NCBI RefSeq assembly: GCF_000426825.1
Contig: NZ_AUGC01000005.1
Span: 1-64,000, forward strand
Reading direction: 5' to 3'
Origin: Thermonema rossianum DSM 10300
GTDB taxonomy: Bacteria; Bacteroidota; Bacteroidia; Cytophagales; Thermonemataceae
Length of the DNA: 64,000 nt
Under the pieces are notes generated by a model that had not been told where the DNA came from, searched no databases, and saw nothing but the letters and a program-made list of their open reading frames with translations. Below, piece by piece: positions 25,494 to 33,798 of this stretch; the stretch's first letter is position 1; the number at the start of each line of letters is the position of its first letter. A program made the position numbers and the translations under genes.

Positions 25494-25757
25494 ATGAAAA
25501 AAGTATTGGTTTCATTACTGATTCTTACAGCCACTTCACCCATTATTGCCAATAACGGTGGTGGAGGTGATGAGAAAGAGAAAAAGCAAGAAAAACAAGA
25601 AGTAGTTAAGAAAGAGCAATCAGTGGTGCAGGAAGAAAAAGCTACTAACGAGCAAGAGTCCGCTCTTCGATGCAAAATAATTACAGAAGACGGTAGCATT
25701 TACAAATGCTGGTTTTGCGACTGTGCTGAGCTTGCAGCAGTTGCTAACGCTCAATAA
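25494..25757 (+). CDS. Small secreted Cys-motif peptide 3
   Basis: An 87-residue peptide with a signal peptide (1 to about 19, SPIIA before NN). It then has a Gly stretch, a highly charged Lys/Glu/Gln segment (26-58), and a C-terminal Cys cluster with Cys60, 72, 75 and 77 (YKCWFCDCAEL). Cys spacing differs from peptides 1 and 2, but size, signal, terminal Cys cluster, AGAGTC-ATG-like start context and position before a GLPGLI gene agree. The end (GSIYKCWFC) recalls Bacteroidales small NVEALA-type secreted peptides; this is a resemblance only. A hairpin follows before the GLPGLI gene. Confidence 0.72.
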   Translation: MKKVLVSLLILTATSPIIANNGGGGDEKEKKQEKQEVVKKEQSVVQEEKATNEQESALRCKIITEDGSIYKCWFCDCAELAAVANAQ

Positions 25758-25795
25758 AGCTACTGCTTAATTTAATGTAGGCATAATAATTTTTT

Positions 25796-25820
25796 CCGGG
25801 TATCTGGCACAGATACCCGG
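25796..25820 (+). terminator. Strong hairpin between peptide 3 and GLPGLI 3
   Basis: Perfect 10-bp stem CCGGGTATCT (25796-25805) with AGATACCCGG (25811-25820) and a 5-base loop. It lacks a T run downstream, so it may be a transcript stabiliser, attenuator or processing site rather than a full terminator. Confidence 0.6.
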
Positions 25821-25873
25821 AATCTTCCGTGAATGCAAAGAAAGCAAAGCACAATGCCAAAATGTTTACTATT

Positions 25874-26635
25874 ATGAAAAAAGGGGTCTACAACTTACTA
25901 CTTTTATGGTGTTTTGGTTTGTCTTCTTATCATGCTATTGCGCAAACCAACAAGGGAAGCGCCGAAGGCTTGCATATCGTGTATATTTATAAGCGCAGTG
26001 CTCTCGATTTGCCTTCGGAGATGCATGCATATTTTTCTGCCGAGGTAAACTTCCTTCAGCAATACAAACCGCCACGGACCTATACACCGGAAGAGGTAAT
26101 TGGGGCAAATACCCAGGTGAGTGAACCGGCGGAATATTGGAAGATGTGTGTTGATTATTTGAAAAAACAAATTATTTATCAGCGTACTTTCGACGATTCT
26201 TCCAAAATTTATGCTGTTGAGCCTTTGATGAATTTGCAATGGAAATTCACCGGTAGAAAAAAAGAGATTTTGGGGTACCCTTGCGAAGAAGCTGTGATTA
26301 CCATAGAAGAAGCCAAGAAGCATCCGCTGCTGGCTTATAAATTCAATTATAGTGTTCATGAATATCATTTTTGGTACACTACTGCCATTCCCGCCAAAGA
26401 CGGTTATTTGTTTTTTACCGGTTTGCCCGGGGTGGTTTTAGAGGTTGATTATAGTAACCCTGATTCGGGAAAGTATCACCGTGTGTTGGTGGCAGATAAA
26501 ATAGAAAAGGTAGGTTTCCCGAAAACTGCCTGCGGAGCTTTGACAGAAGGGGTGCCTGTAGCGTCACTTAAAGAGGCTTACTACTGGAACTTCTACCAAA
26601 AGTATATTGGAAAGTCCAAAAAGAAGAAGAAATAA
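25874..26635 (+). CDS. GLPGLI family exported protein 3
   Basis: A 253-residue protein with signal peptide (1-24, HAIAQ). The family motif is GLPGVV at 183-188 (FFTGLPGVVLEVDY), a variant of GLPGLI. Upstream are the usual EILGYPCEEAVI block and the HEYHFWYTTAIP strand. It has Cys137 but lacks the second Cys found in the two paralogues at 424 and 2197, and is clearly more distant than they are from each other. It ends in a short lysine run. The ATG at 25874 gives the signal peptide; an upstream in-frame start at 25829 would cover the region just after the hairpin. The next gene is a receptor-like barrel, 70 bp downstream. Confidence 0.9.
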   Translation: MKKGVYNLLLLWCFGLSSYHAIAQTNKGSAEGLHIVYIYKRSALDLPSEMHAYFSAEVNFLQQYKPPRTYTPEEVIGANTQVSEPAEYWKMCVDYLKKQIIYQRTFDDSSKIYAVEPLMNLQWKFTGRKKEILGYPCEEAVITIEEAKKHPLLAYKFNYSVHEYHFWYTTAIPAKDGYLFFTGLPGVVLEVDYSNPDSGKYHRVLVADKIEKVGFPKTACGALTEGVPVASLKEAYYWNFYQKYIGKSKKKKK

Positions 26636-26647
26636 CAACGAAGCCGG

Positions 26648-26671
26648 GAAGCCCGCTATCAGGGCTTCTTT
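26648..26671 (+). terminator. Hairpin between GLPGLI 3 and barrel gene
   Basis: GAAGCCC (26648-26654) pairs with GGGCTTC (26662-26668), followed by TTTGTTT. Probably a partial terminator inside the operon. Confidence 0.55.
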
Positions 26672-26705
26672 GTTTCTATGGTGGTCCTTAAAGCTTTGGA
26701 AAGAG

Positions 26706-29417
26706 ATGGAGTTGAAGATACTCAACCGGCTTTTGGGGTTTTTATTGGCGGGTATTTGCGGCTTTCCCGTTACACTTTGGGCACAATACCACATAGAAGG
26801 GCGAGTGACGGATGCCCAAACGGGCGAGCCTGTGCCTGCTGCCATGGTGTCGTTGTTGCCTCAGCAGGGCGAGCAAACCCTTGCTTACACGCTCACGGAC
26901 CAAGCGGGGCGCTTTGCTTTTTCTTATGGGGGCGAAGTTCGGGTGCTGCGTTTGGTGATACGTCATTTGAGCTACCGGGAATATGCTCAATTATTGGTGC
27001 TGGCAGAAGAGAATACGGCACCGGTAGTAATACGGGCAGCCTTGGAGCCGCAGGAGTTCGAGCTGGGCGAGGTGGTGGTGCAGGAAGCGCCGCCCATTAT
27101 TGTCAAGCAAGACACCGTCATCTACAACGTAGAGCATTGGCAACAAGCCGGCGACCAAACATTGGAGGATGTGTTGCGCAAGATGCCCGGTTTTGTGGTG
27201 CTGCCCAATGGCGACATTCAGTATAATGGCAAGGTGATTCAAAAAGTATTGGTGGATGGCAAGGAGGTATCGAACGTAGGGACGGCAGCCGTTACGCGCT
27301 CCATTGACCCATCGAAGGTGGAAAGCGTGGAGGTGCGCACCAATGAAAAAAGTCAAAAGCTGAAAAACAGTTTGCTCGACCGCAATGAGTTGCTTGTTTT
27401 GGATGTGAAGCTGAAAGAAGACGTGAAGCAGTCTTTTTTCGGCAGGTTAGGCGCGGAGGGCAGCTTTCAGGCAGAGGAGCTTGCCGCGGGTGGCTATGCC
27501 AACCTGATGCATGTAGGCAAGCAGGCTGCAGCCCAACTGATTGCCGAGCAAGAGCCGGTGGGAATCACAGAAATCTCCATCTATGATTTGCGTAGCATCG
27601 GTACCGATGCTTTGGCTGAGCTGTTTAGTTTGCCGGCAGACTTTGAAGAATTGAAGCGCCGGGAAGGGTATGCGGCTGTCCTTTATGGTTTTCGTGATTA
27701 TCTGCGCAACCCGAATACCATTGCCGGCATCAGCACCAAATGGCAGCTTTCGCCTCATTCAGAGCTGACGGTGGCTTCTTTTAATCAACACAATGAGCTG
27801 ACCACACAGAGCAATACCCGTTGGGATTTTGCAGGGAATAACTCTTTCAACGAGTGGCGCAATAAAGTCTTTCAACTTGACTTTCAAAACAAGAGTAAGC
27901 TGCTTTGGGAGCGGGATACTGAAAAAAGCAAAAGCCGGGTAGCGCTGAATGTGGACTATAGGGATGTGCGTCCCAATACTTTAAACGAAGAAAGCACTTC
28001 CGGTCTGTATTACGACTTTCGCAGCCGGCAGCAACGTCTGGCGCTGTTGCCTACGGTCTTTTATGAGCATTTGCTGAACGAGCGCTGGGCTATACAGTTT
28101 AAAGGAGGGTATGTGTACCGTCTGCAAGACCTCGACAACCGACTTTTGCACAACGATTCTTCGTATGCAACTTACTGGCAGGATGACAACGGCAATTTTA
28201 TTAATCATTTTCGCCAGAGCCGCCGCTACCTTCAGCATGCTTTGAAAAGCGCCGCTTTGCTGCAATACACTTCTGCTTCCTTGGGGGATTTTAGACTGGG
28301 GGGCGCTTGGGATTTCAACCATATGGCAGCAGACAAAAAAGCAAGCTACTATGCCGGCGAAAACTGGAGTCCTCTCTCGCCTTCTGCTTTTGATGGAAGC
28401 ATAGAAGGTCTGCAATCGTATCTGATAAAGCCATTTTTCACACATAATTTTCAGGCAGGCGGTCTTCTGTTGAGTCATACTTGGGCATGGGCGCAGCAGT
28501 GGTATCCAACATTGCCCAATAATGATATGCGCAGCAAAAGCCGCTTGGAATATGAAGTAAACTTATCGACAAGTCTCGCTTCATGGAGCTTGGACGCTTC
28601 TGTTTCGCGCCGCCTGCTTGATTTCCCGCTTGTAGCCTTGACCCCCGGCGACGAACTGGAAGACTTCCGCAGCATCGTTCGCACCCGTCAGTTGCCACTT
28701 GAGCCACAGGTGGGGCAGGTGTTTTCTTTCACTGCCTCGAGGTCGTGGATAGGTAGCTGGGACTTTTTGTTGGCAGTAGCAAGAGGCAAAACACGCAACG
28801 CACCTTTGTTTAGAGTGCAAAATGTACCTTTTATTGAACAGCTCTATGCCCAACAACTTGCCGACTACTGGATGGGCGAGATACAGCTGACAAAAAACTT
28901 CCTCGATCCGGCATTAAAGTTGGAATTCGTGCAGTCTTTTCTCCAAAATGGGCAGGAAAACATAAACGGAGCCGACAGCACTACCTACCGTTCCGATGCC
29001 GTGCGCTGGATGACGGAGCTGAATGCCCACTATGGCGGTATGCGCAGCCGCTGGAAGCTCACTTGGTACAACAAGCTGTCGAACTATGCTTTTCGTAATG
29101 AATTGATAGAAGGTGTGCCGGTGCAGCGTATGTTTTCTTCACAGTTGAATGTGGAGTATGAATTGCTGCTCGAACGCTTGATCCTTGCAACACAGGGGCG
29201 TTACGTGTATTTTTATGATGCACAAACGGCTACTTTCCGGGAGGTGAATGCAACGCTGACTTGGATAAACAAGGCATGGCGTTTTTATGTGGAGGCAGGC
29301 AACCTTTTAAACAACCGTGCGTTTGTCATGCAAGACATAAGTCCTTTGCTTATCAGCACGAATTACCGGCGTGTGTTGCCACGCTATGTGAAAATAGGGA
29401 TAAGACGGACGTTTTAA
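26706..29417 (+). CDS. Outer-membrane receptor-like beta-barrel (second GLPGLI locus)
   Basis: A 903-residue protein built like the one at 3384-6122. It has a signal peptide (1-27, TLWAQ), a carboxypeptidase-regulatory domain (about 29-120, YHIEGRVTDAQTGEPVPAA), a plug-like segment (about 125-235, TLEDVLRKMPGFVVLPNGDIQYNGK) and a long barrel ending in Phe (GIRRTF). The ATG at 26706 gives the signal peptide; the longer frame adds 33 residues overlapping the GLPGLI gene. Together with the peptide and GLPGLI genes just upstream it repeats the order seen at 1-6 kb, which suggests the three products work together at the outer membrane. Ligand unknown. Confidence 0.88.
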   Translation: MELKILNRLLGFLLAGICGFPVTLWAQYHIEGRVTDAQTGEPVPAAMVSLLPQQGEQTLAYTLTDQAGRFAFSYGGEVRVLRLVIRHLSYREYAQLLVLAEENTAPVVIRAALEPQEFELGEVVVQEAPPIIVKQDTVIYNVEHWQQAGDQTLEDVLRKMPGFVVLPNGDIQYNGKVIQKVLVDGKEVSNVGTAAVTRSIDPSKVESVEVRTNEKSQKLKNSLLDRNELLVLDVKLKEDVKQSFFGRLGAEGSFQAEELAAGGYANLMHVGKQAAAQLIAEQEPVGITEISIYDLRSIGTDALAELFSLPADFEELKRREGYAAVLYGFRDYLRNPNTIAGISTKWQLSPHSELTVASFNQHNELTTQSNTRWDFAGNNSFNEWRNKVFQLDFQNKSKLLWERDTEKSKSRVALNVDYRDVRPNTLNEESTSGLYYDFRSRQQRLALLPTVFYEHLLNERWAIQFKGGYVYRLQDLDNRLLHNDSSYATYWQDDNGNFINHFRQSRRYLQHALKSAALLQYTSASLGDFRLGGAWDFNHMAADKKASYYAGENWSPLSPSAFDGSIEGLQSYLIKPFFTHNFQAGGLLLSHTWAWAQQWYPTLPNNDMRSKSRLEYEVNLSTSLASWSLDASVSRRLLDFPLVALTPGDELEDFRSIVRTRQLPLEPQVGQVFSFTASRSWIGSWDFLLAVARGKTRNAPLFRVQNVPFIEQLYAQQLADYWMGEIQLTKNFLDPALKLEFVQSFLQNGQENINGADSTTYRSDAVRWMTELNAHYGGMRSRWKLTWYNKLSNYAFRNELIEGVPVQRMFSSQLNVEYELLLERLILATQGRYVYFYDAQTATFREVNATLTWINKAWRFYVEAGNLLNNRAFVMQDISPLLISTNYRRVLPRYVKIGIRRTF

Positions 29418-29429
29418 GGCTTTGTTTTG

Positions 29430-29468
29430 GGAGGTGCCCCTTATGTCGCTATGGGCACTTCCTTTTTT
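29430..29468 (+). terminator. Terminator of the second GLPGLI locus
   Basis: GGAGGTGCCC (29430-29439) with GGGCACTTCC (29453-29462), one G-T pair, then TTTTTT. Confidence 0.85.
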
Positions 29469-29491
29469 CTTTATTTCGGCCCTCCACTTTC

Positions 29492-29575
29492 TGTCATTTC
29501 GAGCGCAAGCGGGAAGTCTCTTGCAGCATAAACGGGCTTGGCTTGACGGGATGTCTCACTTCGTTCGACATGACA
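29492..29575. repeat. Dispersed palindromic repeat R6a
   Basis: TGTCATTTCGAGCGCAAGCG arm, a replaced inner part (TTGCAGCATAAACGGGC), and arm ending GTTCGACATGACA. The gap 29418-29826 holds this element, the half copy at 29669 and two terminators, and no gene. Confidence 0.85.
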
Positions 29576-29668
29576 AAAAGTAGAAGGAAATTTGGCTTGA
29601 AGGGATGGGGTTCTCTTTGAGTTTTTTTGCTTTTTCAGAAGCACCTTTTGGTCTTCTTGTTCTTTCTT

Positions 29669-29697
29669 TGTCATTTCGAGCGTAAGCGAGAAATCTC
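29669..29697. repeat. Half copy of the dispersed repeat, R6b
   Basis: Only the left arm (TGTCATTTCGAGCGTAAGCG then AGAAATCTC) is present. Confidence 0.75.
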
Positions 29698-29770
29698 ATG
29701 CTGAATGAGCTTCGAAAGGGGATGAGGCTATTTATGCTTTCCGGGATGGTAAAAGGAACTTTACTCATAA

Positions 29771-29802
29771 AAAAAGACCGGATTACCTGTTCCGGTCTTT
29801 TT
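29771..29802. terminator. Bidirectional terminator
   Basis: AAAAAGACCGGA (29771-29782) pairs with TCCGGTCTTTTT (29791-29802), 12 bp with an 8-base loop. It serves the minus-strand gene ending at 29827. Confidence 0.85.
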
Positions 29803-29826
29803 CTTAGTTGTGTTTCTTGGCTGTTT

Positions 29827-32337
29827 TCAATACTGCGCCAAGCGCTCCATGCAAACTGTTTCGTTGTCTATCTCCAGCAGTTGGGTGCTTTCGTGGGGAA
29901 GGTTGCTTTTCCATTCAATGCTCAAAGTGGCCGGTTTCAGTTCGCACAGCTGTGCGGCCGGGATATAAATTTCAAAATAACCGTCGGCAAGGGTAGGACG
30001 AAACTCGCCTGCTTCACTTACCGGTTGGGTTTGGGTGATAAGATGGTTTATTTCTTTGCCTTCATGGAGCAGGCGGAAATAGAAGCGCAGGCGGGTGCCC
30101 CAATCTGCCAGCACCAAGTCGGGCATTTCGTAGTGAAAGCGCAAGACGGTATGCTCTACGCCTTCTATCTTTTGTTTGCGGCTGTCAACCAACTGAACAC
30201 GCACCAGCTGGGTGGCAGGCAGCTCTTGGGGCAAGGGTACGCTGAGCATGGCGTGCAGGAAGTCCGCCTCCTTGTCTTTTAGGGCTACTCTGATGTGCTT
30301 GCCTTCTTCTACTGCATAAAGCGGCAGGAAAAACTTCCATTCGCCCGTGCCCGCCTCTAATTGATAGCCTTCCGGATGAATGTTGGCGTTGCCTTTGATG
30401 AGGTGAATGTATGGGATACCTTTTTTGGCGGCAAAGGTGCTGTCGTAGTATTCTACAAAAAGAAGGGTTTGCGACTCATCGAAGTTGCGGGTGCGCAATA
30501 CTACGCTTACTTCATAGCCTTGTACGCCTTGATAAAGGCTTGGCGTAAGGGCAATGTTGCGCGCCATGACAGCCAATGCGGGGCTGCTCTTTATTTGTAG
30601 ACTGCCGCTTTCCACTACGCCTTTGCTTAAACTAACCTCGTTGTGGTTGTTTTGGGCAGTCCATTCGTGGGTAGTGAGCAGCATATGTTGCCGCGAGGGG
30701 TCGGCATGCCATAGCTGCCATTGCAGCAAGTCGCCCTCGGCTGCATAGGTGGTGAAGGTTTGAGCGGGCACTTCGCTTGCTTCGGGGTAAACCTCGCTTT
30801 GTCCGAATACTTCTTTTCCCACCAATGCCTGCACAAATACATTGGGGGCTTTTTTTCTGATGTACTGTGGGTAAGCAGGTATGTTGTGGCGTTCGCTGCT
30901 CCATGCAGAGTAGGGGCGCAGTGCCAGCCGGCTTTGTTGCATGTGTACACGGTAGCGTGCCGCCTGTTCAAACGATATTTTTTGCCGGTGAATACTTTTC
31001 TTATGCAGCTTCCCTTCCAGGTCGGTAAAGTGTAACACCAGCCATGCTTCCTGCTTGCCGCTTGGCAGGTCTATGTCTTTGTAAGGAATCAGCCAGTCGC
31101 CGGAGAAGTGTAGCATGGCTTCTCTTGGCTTGGTGATGAGGTAATGATAGCTTGCCGCTTGGTTGAAATAGTATTCCGGTGCTTGCCGGGGTTCATAAAG
31201 AATTTGCCCGTCTTCTGTTTCCAAGGTGGCATACAGACAATAGTAAGACAAGGCAGGCTTGTTGCCGGCGCCTTCTATGACCTCATATCCGTAGCTAAAG
31301 GTGCCTTGTGCCGACACAAGCAGCCCGTTCAAACCTTGTTTTTTTTGCCTTTCGGTAACGGACAACTGCGAAAAATTGATTTCCTGCGAGCGGTAGGAAT
31401 ACATCTTGGGCTTGAACACCATCAACGATTGGCTGCCTGCTTCATAGCGGTGGCTTCTGTCGAAATTGTAAACAACTACCTGAATATTGACTTGATGATT
31501 GCCGGGCGGAAGCTTGAGGTGCTCATAGGGCACGAACAGCTCCACTTCTTCTATAATCTGCCGGTCAAACTTTGGATTTTCTATGGGTTGTATTTTAGCC
31601 CACCGTTCATACCAGCGTTCGCCGTCTGTTGTTTGAAATACGGTGTTGCCGCTGCTGTCGCTAATGATAAGCCCTACAAAAAAAGTACCTGCTTCAGCCG
31701 GGCGGTCGGGGGCCGCAAAGGCATCGTGTGGGTGGGCGGCTTTGAGATTGAAGCGCACATTGAAGCCTTTGGTGCCACTCTTGGCGTCGGCCTGCAGCAG
31801 CAGGTGATCGAAACTAAACGATTGAGCCGTGTAGTCCAGCGAGCGATTGCCTTGTATCTCTATGCTTAGCGGACTTTGGTGAATGCTTCCAAAGTCTTTG
31901 GGGTTGTCGAACTCACCGGTGCGGGCGTGCAGTTCAAAGATGAGATGGTGCTTGCCGGCCGGCAGGTTCAGCTCACTCTGCGGGACACGCAAGATGAGCC
32001 CTTCGGCATAAGCTTTGCCCGGGTTCGAAAAGCTCTCGGTGGCAAGCGCCGCTACGTAATTTTTGGGGTTATTGTACAGCTCCTTGCCGGAAGCAGCCTC
32101 TTTGATGACGGCATAAAATTTATAACGCGAATTGCTTAAATCTTTTACCGGAAACTTGAAATAGCAATTGAAAGTTGCTTTAATAAAACGCTTTCCTTCA
32201 TGCACATCTGCGCTGTTGAGCTGAAAGGAGCGAATGGTGAACTGCTGCCGGTGATGGAGAGGAACACTTTGTGCCCATACAGCCTGAACAAGGCCAAGTG
32301 CTACAATCAAGCAAACAGTTAGAAAGTGCGATTTCAT
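29827..32337 (-). CDS. Secreted protein of repeated beta-sandwich-like units
   Basis: An 836-residue protein I do not recognise. Signal peptide 1-22 (AVWA before QS). The rest appears to be repeats of about 150 residues. Each contains a strand with L-P-x-G-(K/N) followed by alternating hydrophobics: LNLPAGKHHLIFEL near 123, LKLPPGNHQVNIQV near 275, IDLPSGKQEAWLVL near 422, and a looser copy EEGKHIRVAL near 677. Each is preceded by a block on response to an annotated strand such as YRFYAVIKE or YYCLYATLE. No catalytic motif or T9SS tail is visible. It probably sits in the periplasm or on the surface. The ATG at 32337 starts the signal peptide; the ATG at 32385 adds 16 residues. Stands alone, convergent to the second GLPGLI locus. 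Confidence 0.8.
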   Translation of the reverse strand: MKSHFLTVCLIVALGLVQAVWAQSVPLHHRQQFTIRSFQLNSADVHEGKRFIKATFNCYFKFPVKDLSNSRYKFYAVIKEAASGKELYNNPKNYVAALATESFSNPGKAYAEGLILRVPQSELNLPAGKHHLIFELHARTGEFDNPKDFGSIHQSPLSIEIQGNRSLDYTAQSFSFDHLLLQADAKSGTKGFNVRFNLKAAHPHDAFAAPDRPAEAGTFFVGLIISDSSGNTVFQTTDGERWYERWAKIQPIENPKFDRQIIEEVELFVPYEHLKLPPGNHQVNIQVVVYNFDRSHRYEAGSQSLMVFKPKMYSYRSQEINFSQLSVTERQKKQGLNGLLVSAQGTFSYGYEVIEGAGNKPALSYYCLYATLETEDGQILYEPRQAPEYYFNQAASYHYLITKPREAMLHFSGDWLIPYKDIDLPSGKQEAWLVLHFTDLEGKLHKKSIHRQKISFEQAARYRVHMQQSRLALRPYSAWSSERHNIPAYPQYIRKKAPNVFVQALVGKEVFGQSEVYPEASEVPAQTFTTYAAEGDLLQWQLWHADPSRQHMLLTTHEWTAQNNHNEVSLSKGVVESGSLQIKSSPALAVMARNIALTPSLYQGVQGYEVSVVLRTRNFDESQTLLFVEYYDSTFAAKKGIPYIHLIKGNANIHPEGYQLEAGTGEWKFFLPLYAVEEGKHIRVALKDKEADFLHAMLSVPLPQELPATQLVRVQLVDSRKQKIEGVEHTVLRFHYEMPDLVLADWGTRLRFYFRLLHEGKEINHLITQTQPVSEAGEFRPTLADGYFEIYIPAAQLCELKPATLSIEWKSNLPHESTQLLEIDNETVCMERLAQY

Positions 32338-32791
32338 AATCTTAGGACTTAATATTCTTTGCCGTAAAGAGAAGTGCATATCCATGACATTAAAGCGTGA
32401 GCAAGAATAGTTTCAATCTACAATTTGAAAAAAAGGAAATGTATTGTCAAATAAGCACCTACGACAATATGTAAGCTTTGGTTTGTTTGTTTGTGCTTAT
32501 TTTAATGTATTTAAGTCTTTTTCTTTCAAAGAAAAAAACACTTTTGAGTTATTTAAAAGAAAATAAGCTTGGTGGTGGCTGCCAGTTGCCGGTGTAATAG
32601 TTTCTTTTAAAAACTCCATTTTAGTCTTGCAAAAATTACATTCCCCTGGTTTTTGAAACTTTTGTCTGTTTCGGCAAAATAGACTTGTGTTCGGAGTTAT
32701 GTTTTTTTGCTTTTCCGCTAATTGAAAAAGAATAAAAAAACGCATAAAAACACAAAAAAAGACTGCCCGTGGGCAGCCTTAATTAAGTTTT
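32338..32791. other. AT-rich intergenic region
   Basis: This 454-base gap holds the upstream region of the secreted repeat protein and, at its right end, the asparaginase terminator. No dispersed repeat or convincing gene was seen. Confidence 0.6.
32754..32778 (-). terminator. Terminator of the asparaginase gene
   Basis: On the minus strand CTGCCC and GGGCAG pair around a two-base turn, followed by a T run (AAAAAAA at 32754-32760 on the plus strand). Confidence 0.75.
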
Positions 32792-33781
32792 TTATTGTTC
32801 ATCGTCGTAAATCATGACTTTTATGTTACCTTGGGTGTCCACATAGCCCCGGTACATACCTTTGGTGTTGAAGGGCATGGCTATGTTGCCTTGGCGATCC
32901 AGTGCAATGACACCGCCATCGCCGCCCAGCTTGTCTACCTTGTCTATGACCGTTTGTGCTGCTTCCTGTACACTCATGCCTTTGTATTTCATGAGGGCTA
33001 CAATATCGTGGGCCACGGCAAGACGGATGAAGTACTCGCCCCAGCCGGTAGCCGAAACGCCACAAGCTGCATTGTCGGCATAAGTGCCGGCACCGATAAT
33101 GGGCGAGTCGCCCACACGTCCGAAACGTTTCATCATCATGCCGCCGGTAGAGGTGCCGGCAGCCAAGTTACCGGCTTGGTCCAGTGCCACGCAGCCCACG
33201 GTGCCATGTTTTTCTATTTCTTCATAGTCGAGGCTTTGTTTGCCGCTTTTTTGTTTTGCCCGTAGGTACTGCTGGTAGCGTTTTTCATCTTTGAAATAGT
33301 CCGGTTCCACCATTTCCAAGCCCACAGCGCGGGCAAAAGCTTCTGCACCTTCGCCCGTCAGCATCACATGGGGGGAGCGTTCCATGACGGCACGGGCCGC
33401 TTGAATGGGGCTTTTGATGCGCCGCACGCCTGCCACTGCACCGGCATTGAGTGTCTTGCCATCCATGATGGAGGCATCCAGTTCGTTGGTGCCCGCATCG
33501 GTGAAGACAGCACCGCGGCCGGCATTGAACAGCGGCGATTCTTCCAGTATTTGAATGGTGGCTTCTACTGCATCCAGGCTGCTGCCACCACTTTGCAAGA
33601 TGCCGTATCCTTTGCGGAGGGCTTCTTCCAGCTTTTGTCTGTAGGCTTTCTCCAGCTCCGGTGTCATGCGGTCACGCGAAATGGTGCCTGCACCACCGTG
33701 CACTACGATGGCAATGGGCGATTGACCATAGCACAAAGAAAAGATAAACAGTTGCAGGAAAAGAGTTAAAAAGGTACGCAT
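32792..33781 (-). CDS. Isoaspartyl peptidase / type 2 L-asparaginase
   Basis: A 329-residue Ntn-hydrolase with a signal peptide (1-19, LCYG before QS), so it acts in the periplasm. The opening IAIVVHGGAGTIS and the motif FNAGRGAVFT are family marks. The nucleophile is Thr194 in HGTVGCVALD, which is exposed by self-cleavage; downstream GTSTGGMMMKRFGRVGDSPIIGAGTY forms the substrate pocket. The enzyme hydrolyses isoaspartyl dipeptides and asparagine. Length and motifs are complete. It is followed upstream (17 bp) by pgeF in the same direction, so the two may be co-transcribed. Confidence 0.95.
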   Translation of the reverse strand: MRTFLTLFLQLFIFSLCYGQSPIAIVVHGGAGTISRDRMTPELEKAYRQKLEEALRKGYGILQSGGSSLDAVEATIQILEESPLFNAGRGAVFTDAGTNELDASIMDGKTLNAGAVAGVRRIKSPIQAARAVMERSPHVMLTGEGAEAFARAVGLEMVEPDYFKDEKRYQQYLRAKQKSGKQSLDYEEIEKHGTVGCVALDQAGNLAAGTSTGGMMMKRFGRVGDSPIIGAGTYADNAACGVSATGWGEYFIRLAVAHDIVALMKYKGMSVQEAAQTVIDKVDKLGGDGGVIALDRQGNIAMPFNTKGMYRGYVDTQGNIKVMIYDDEQ

Positions 33782-33798
33782 AAGCTTTGTGTTTTTAA

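Noticed and set aside
25466-25494. Leader ORF in the third peptide locus
   Set aside because: The ATG at 25466 is not in the same phase as in copies 1 and 2 and its stop does not overlap the peptide start.
31144-31869. 241-codon plus-strand ORF
   Set aside because: Antisense shadow of the repeat-built secreted protein.
32497-32745. Minus-strand ORF of 82 codons in the AT-rich gap
   Set aside because: Low-complexity composition, no start context, no family likeness; probably chance.
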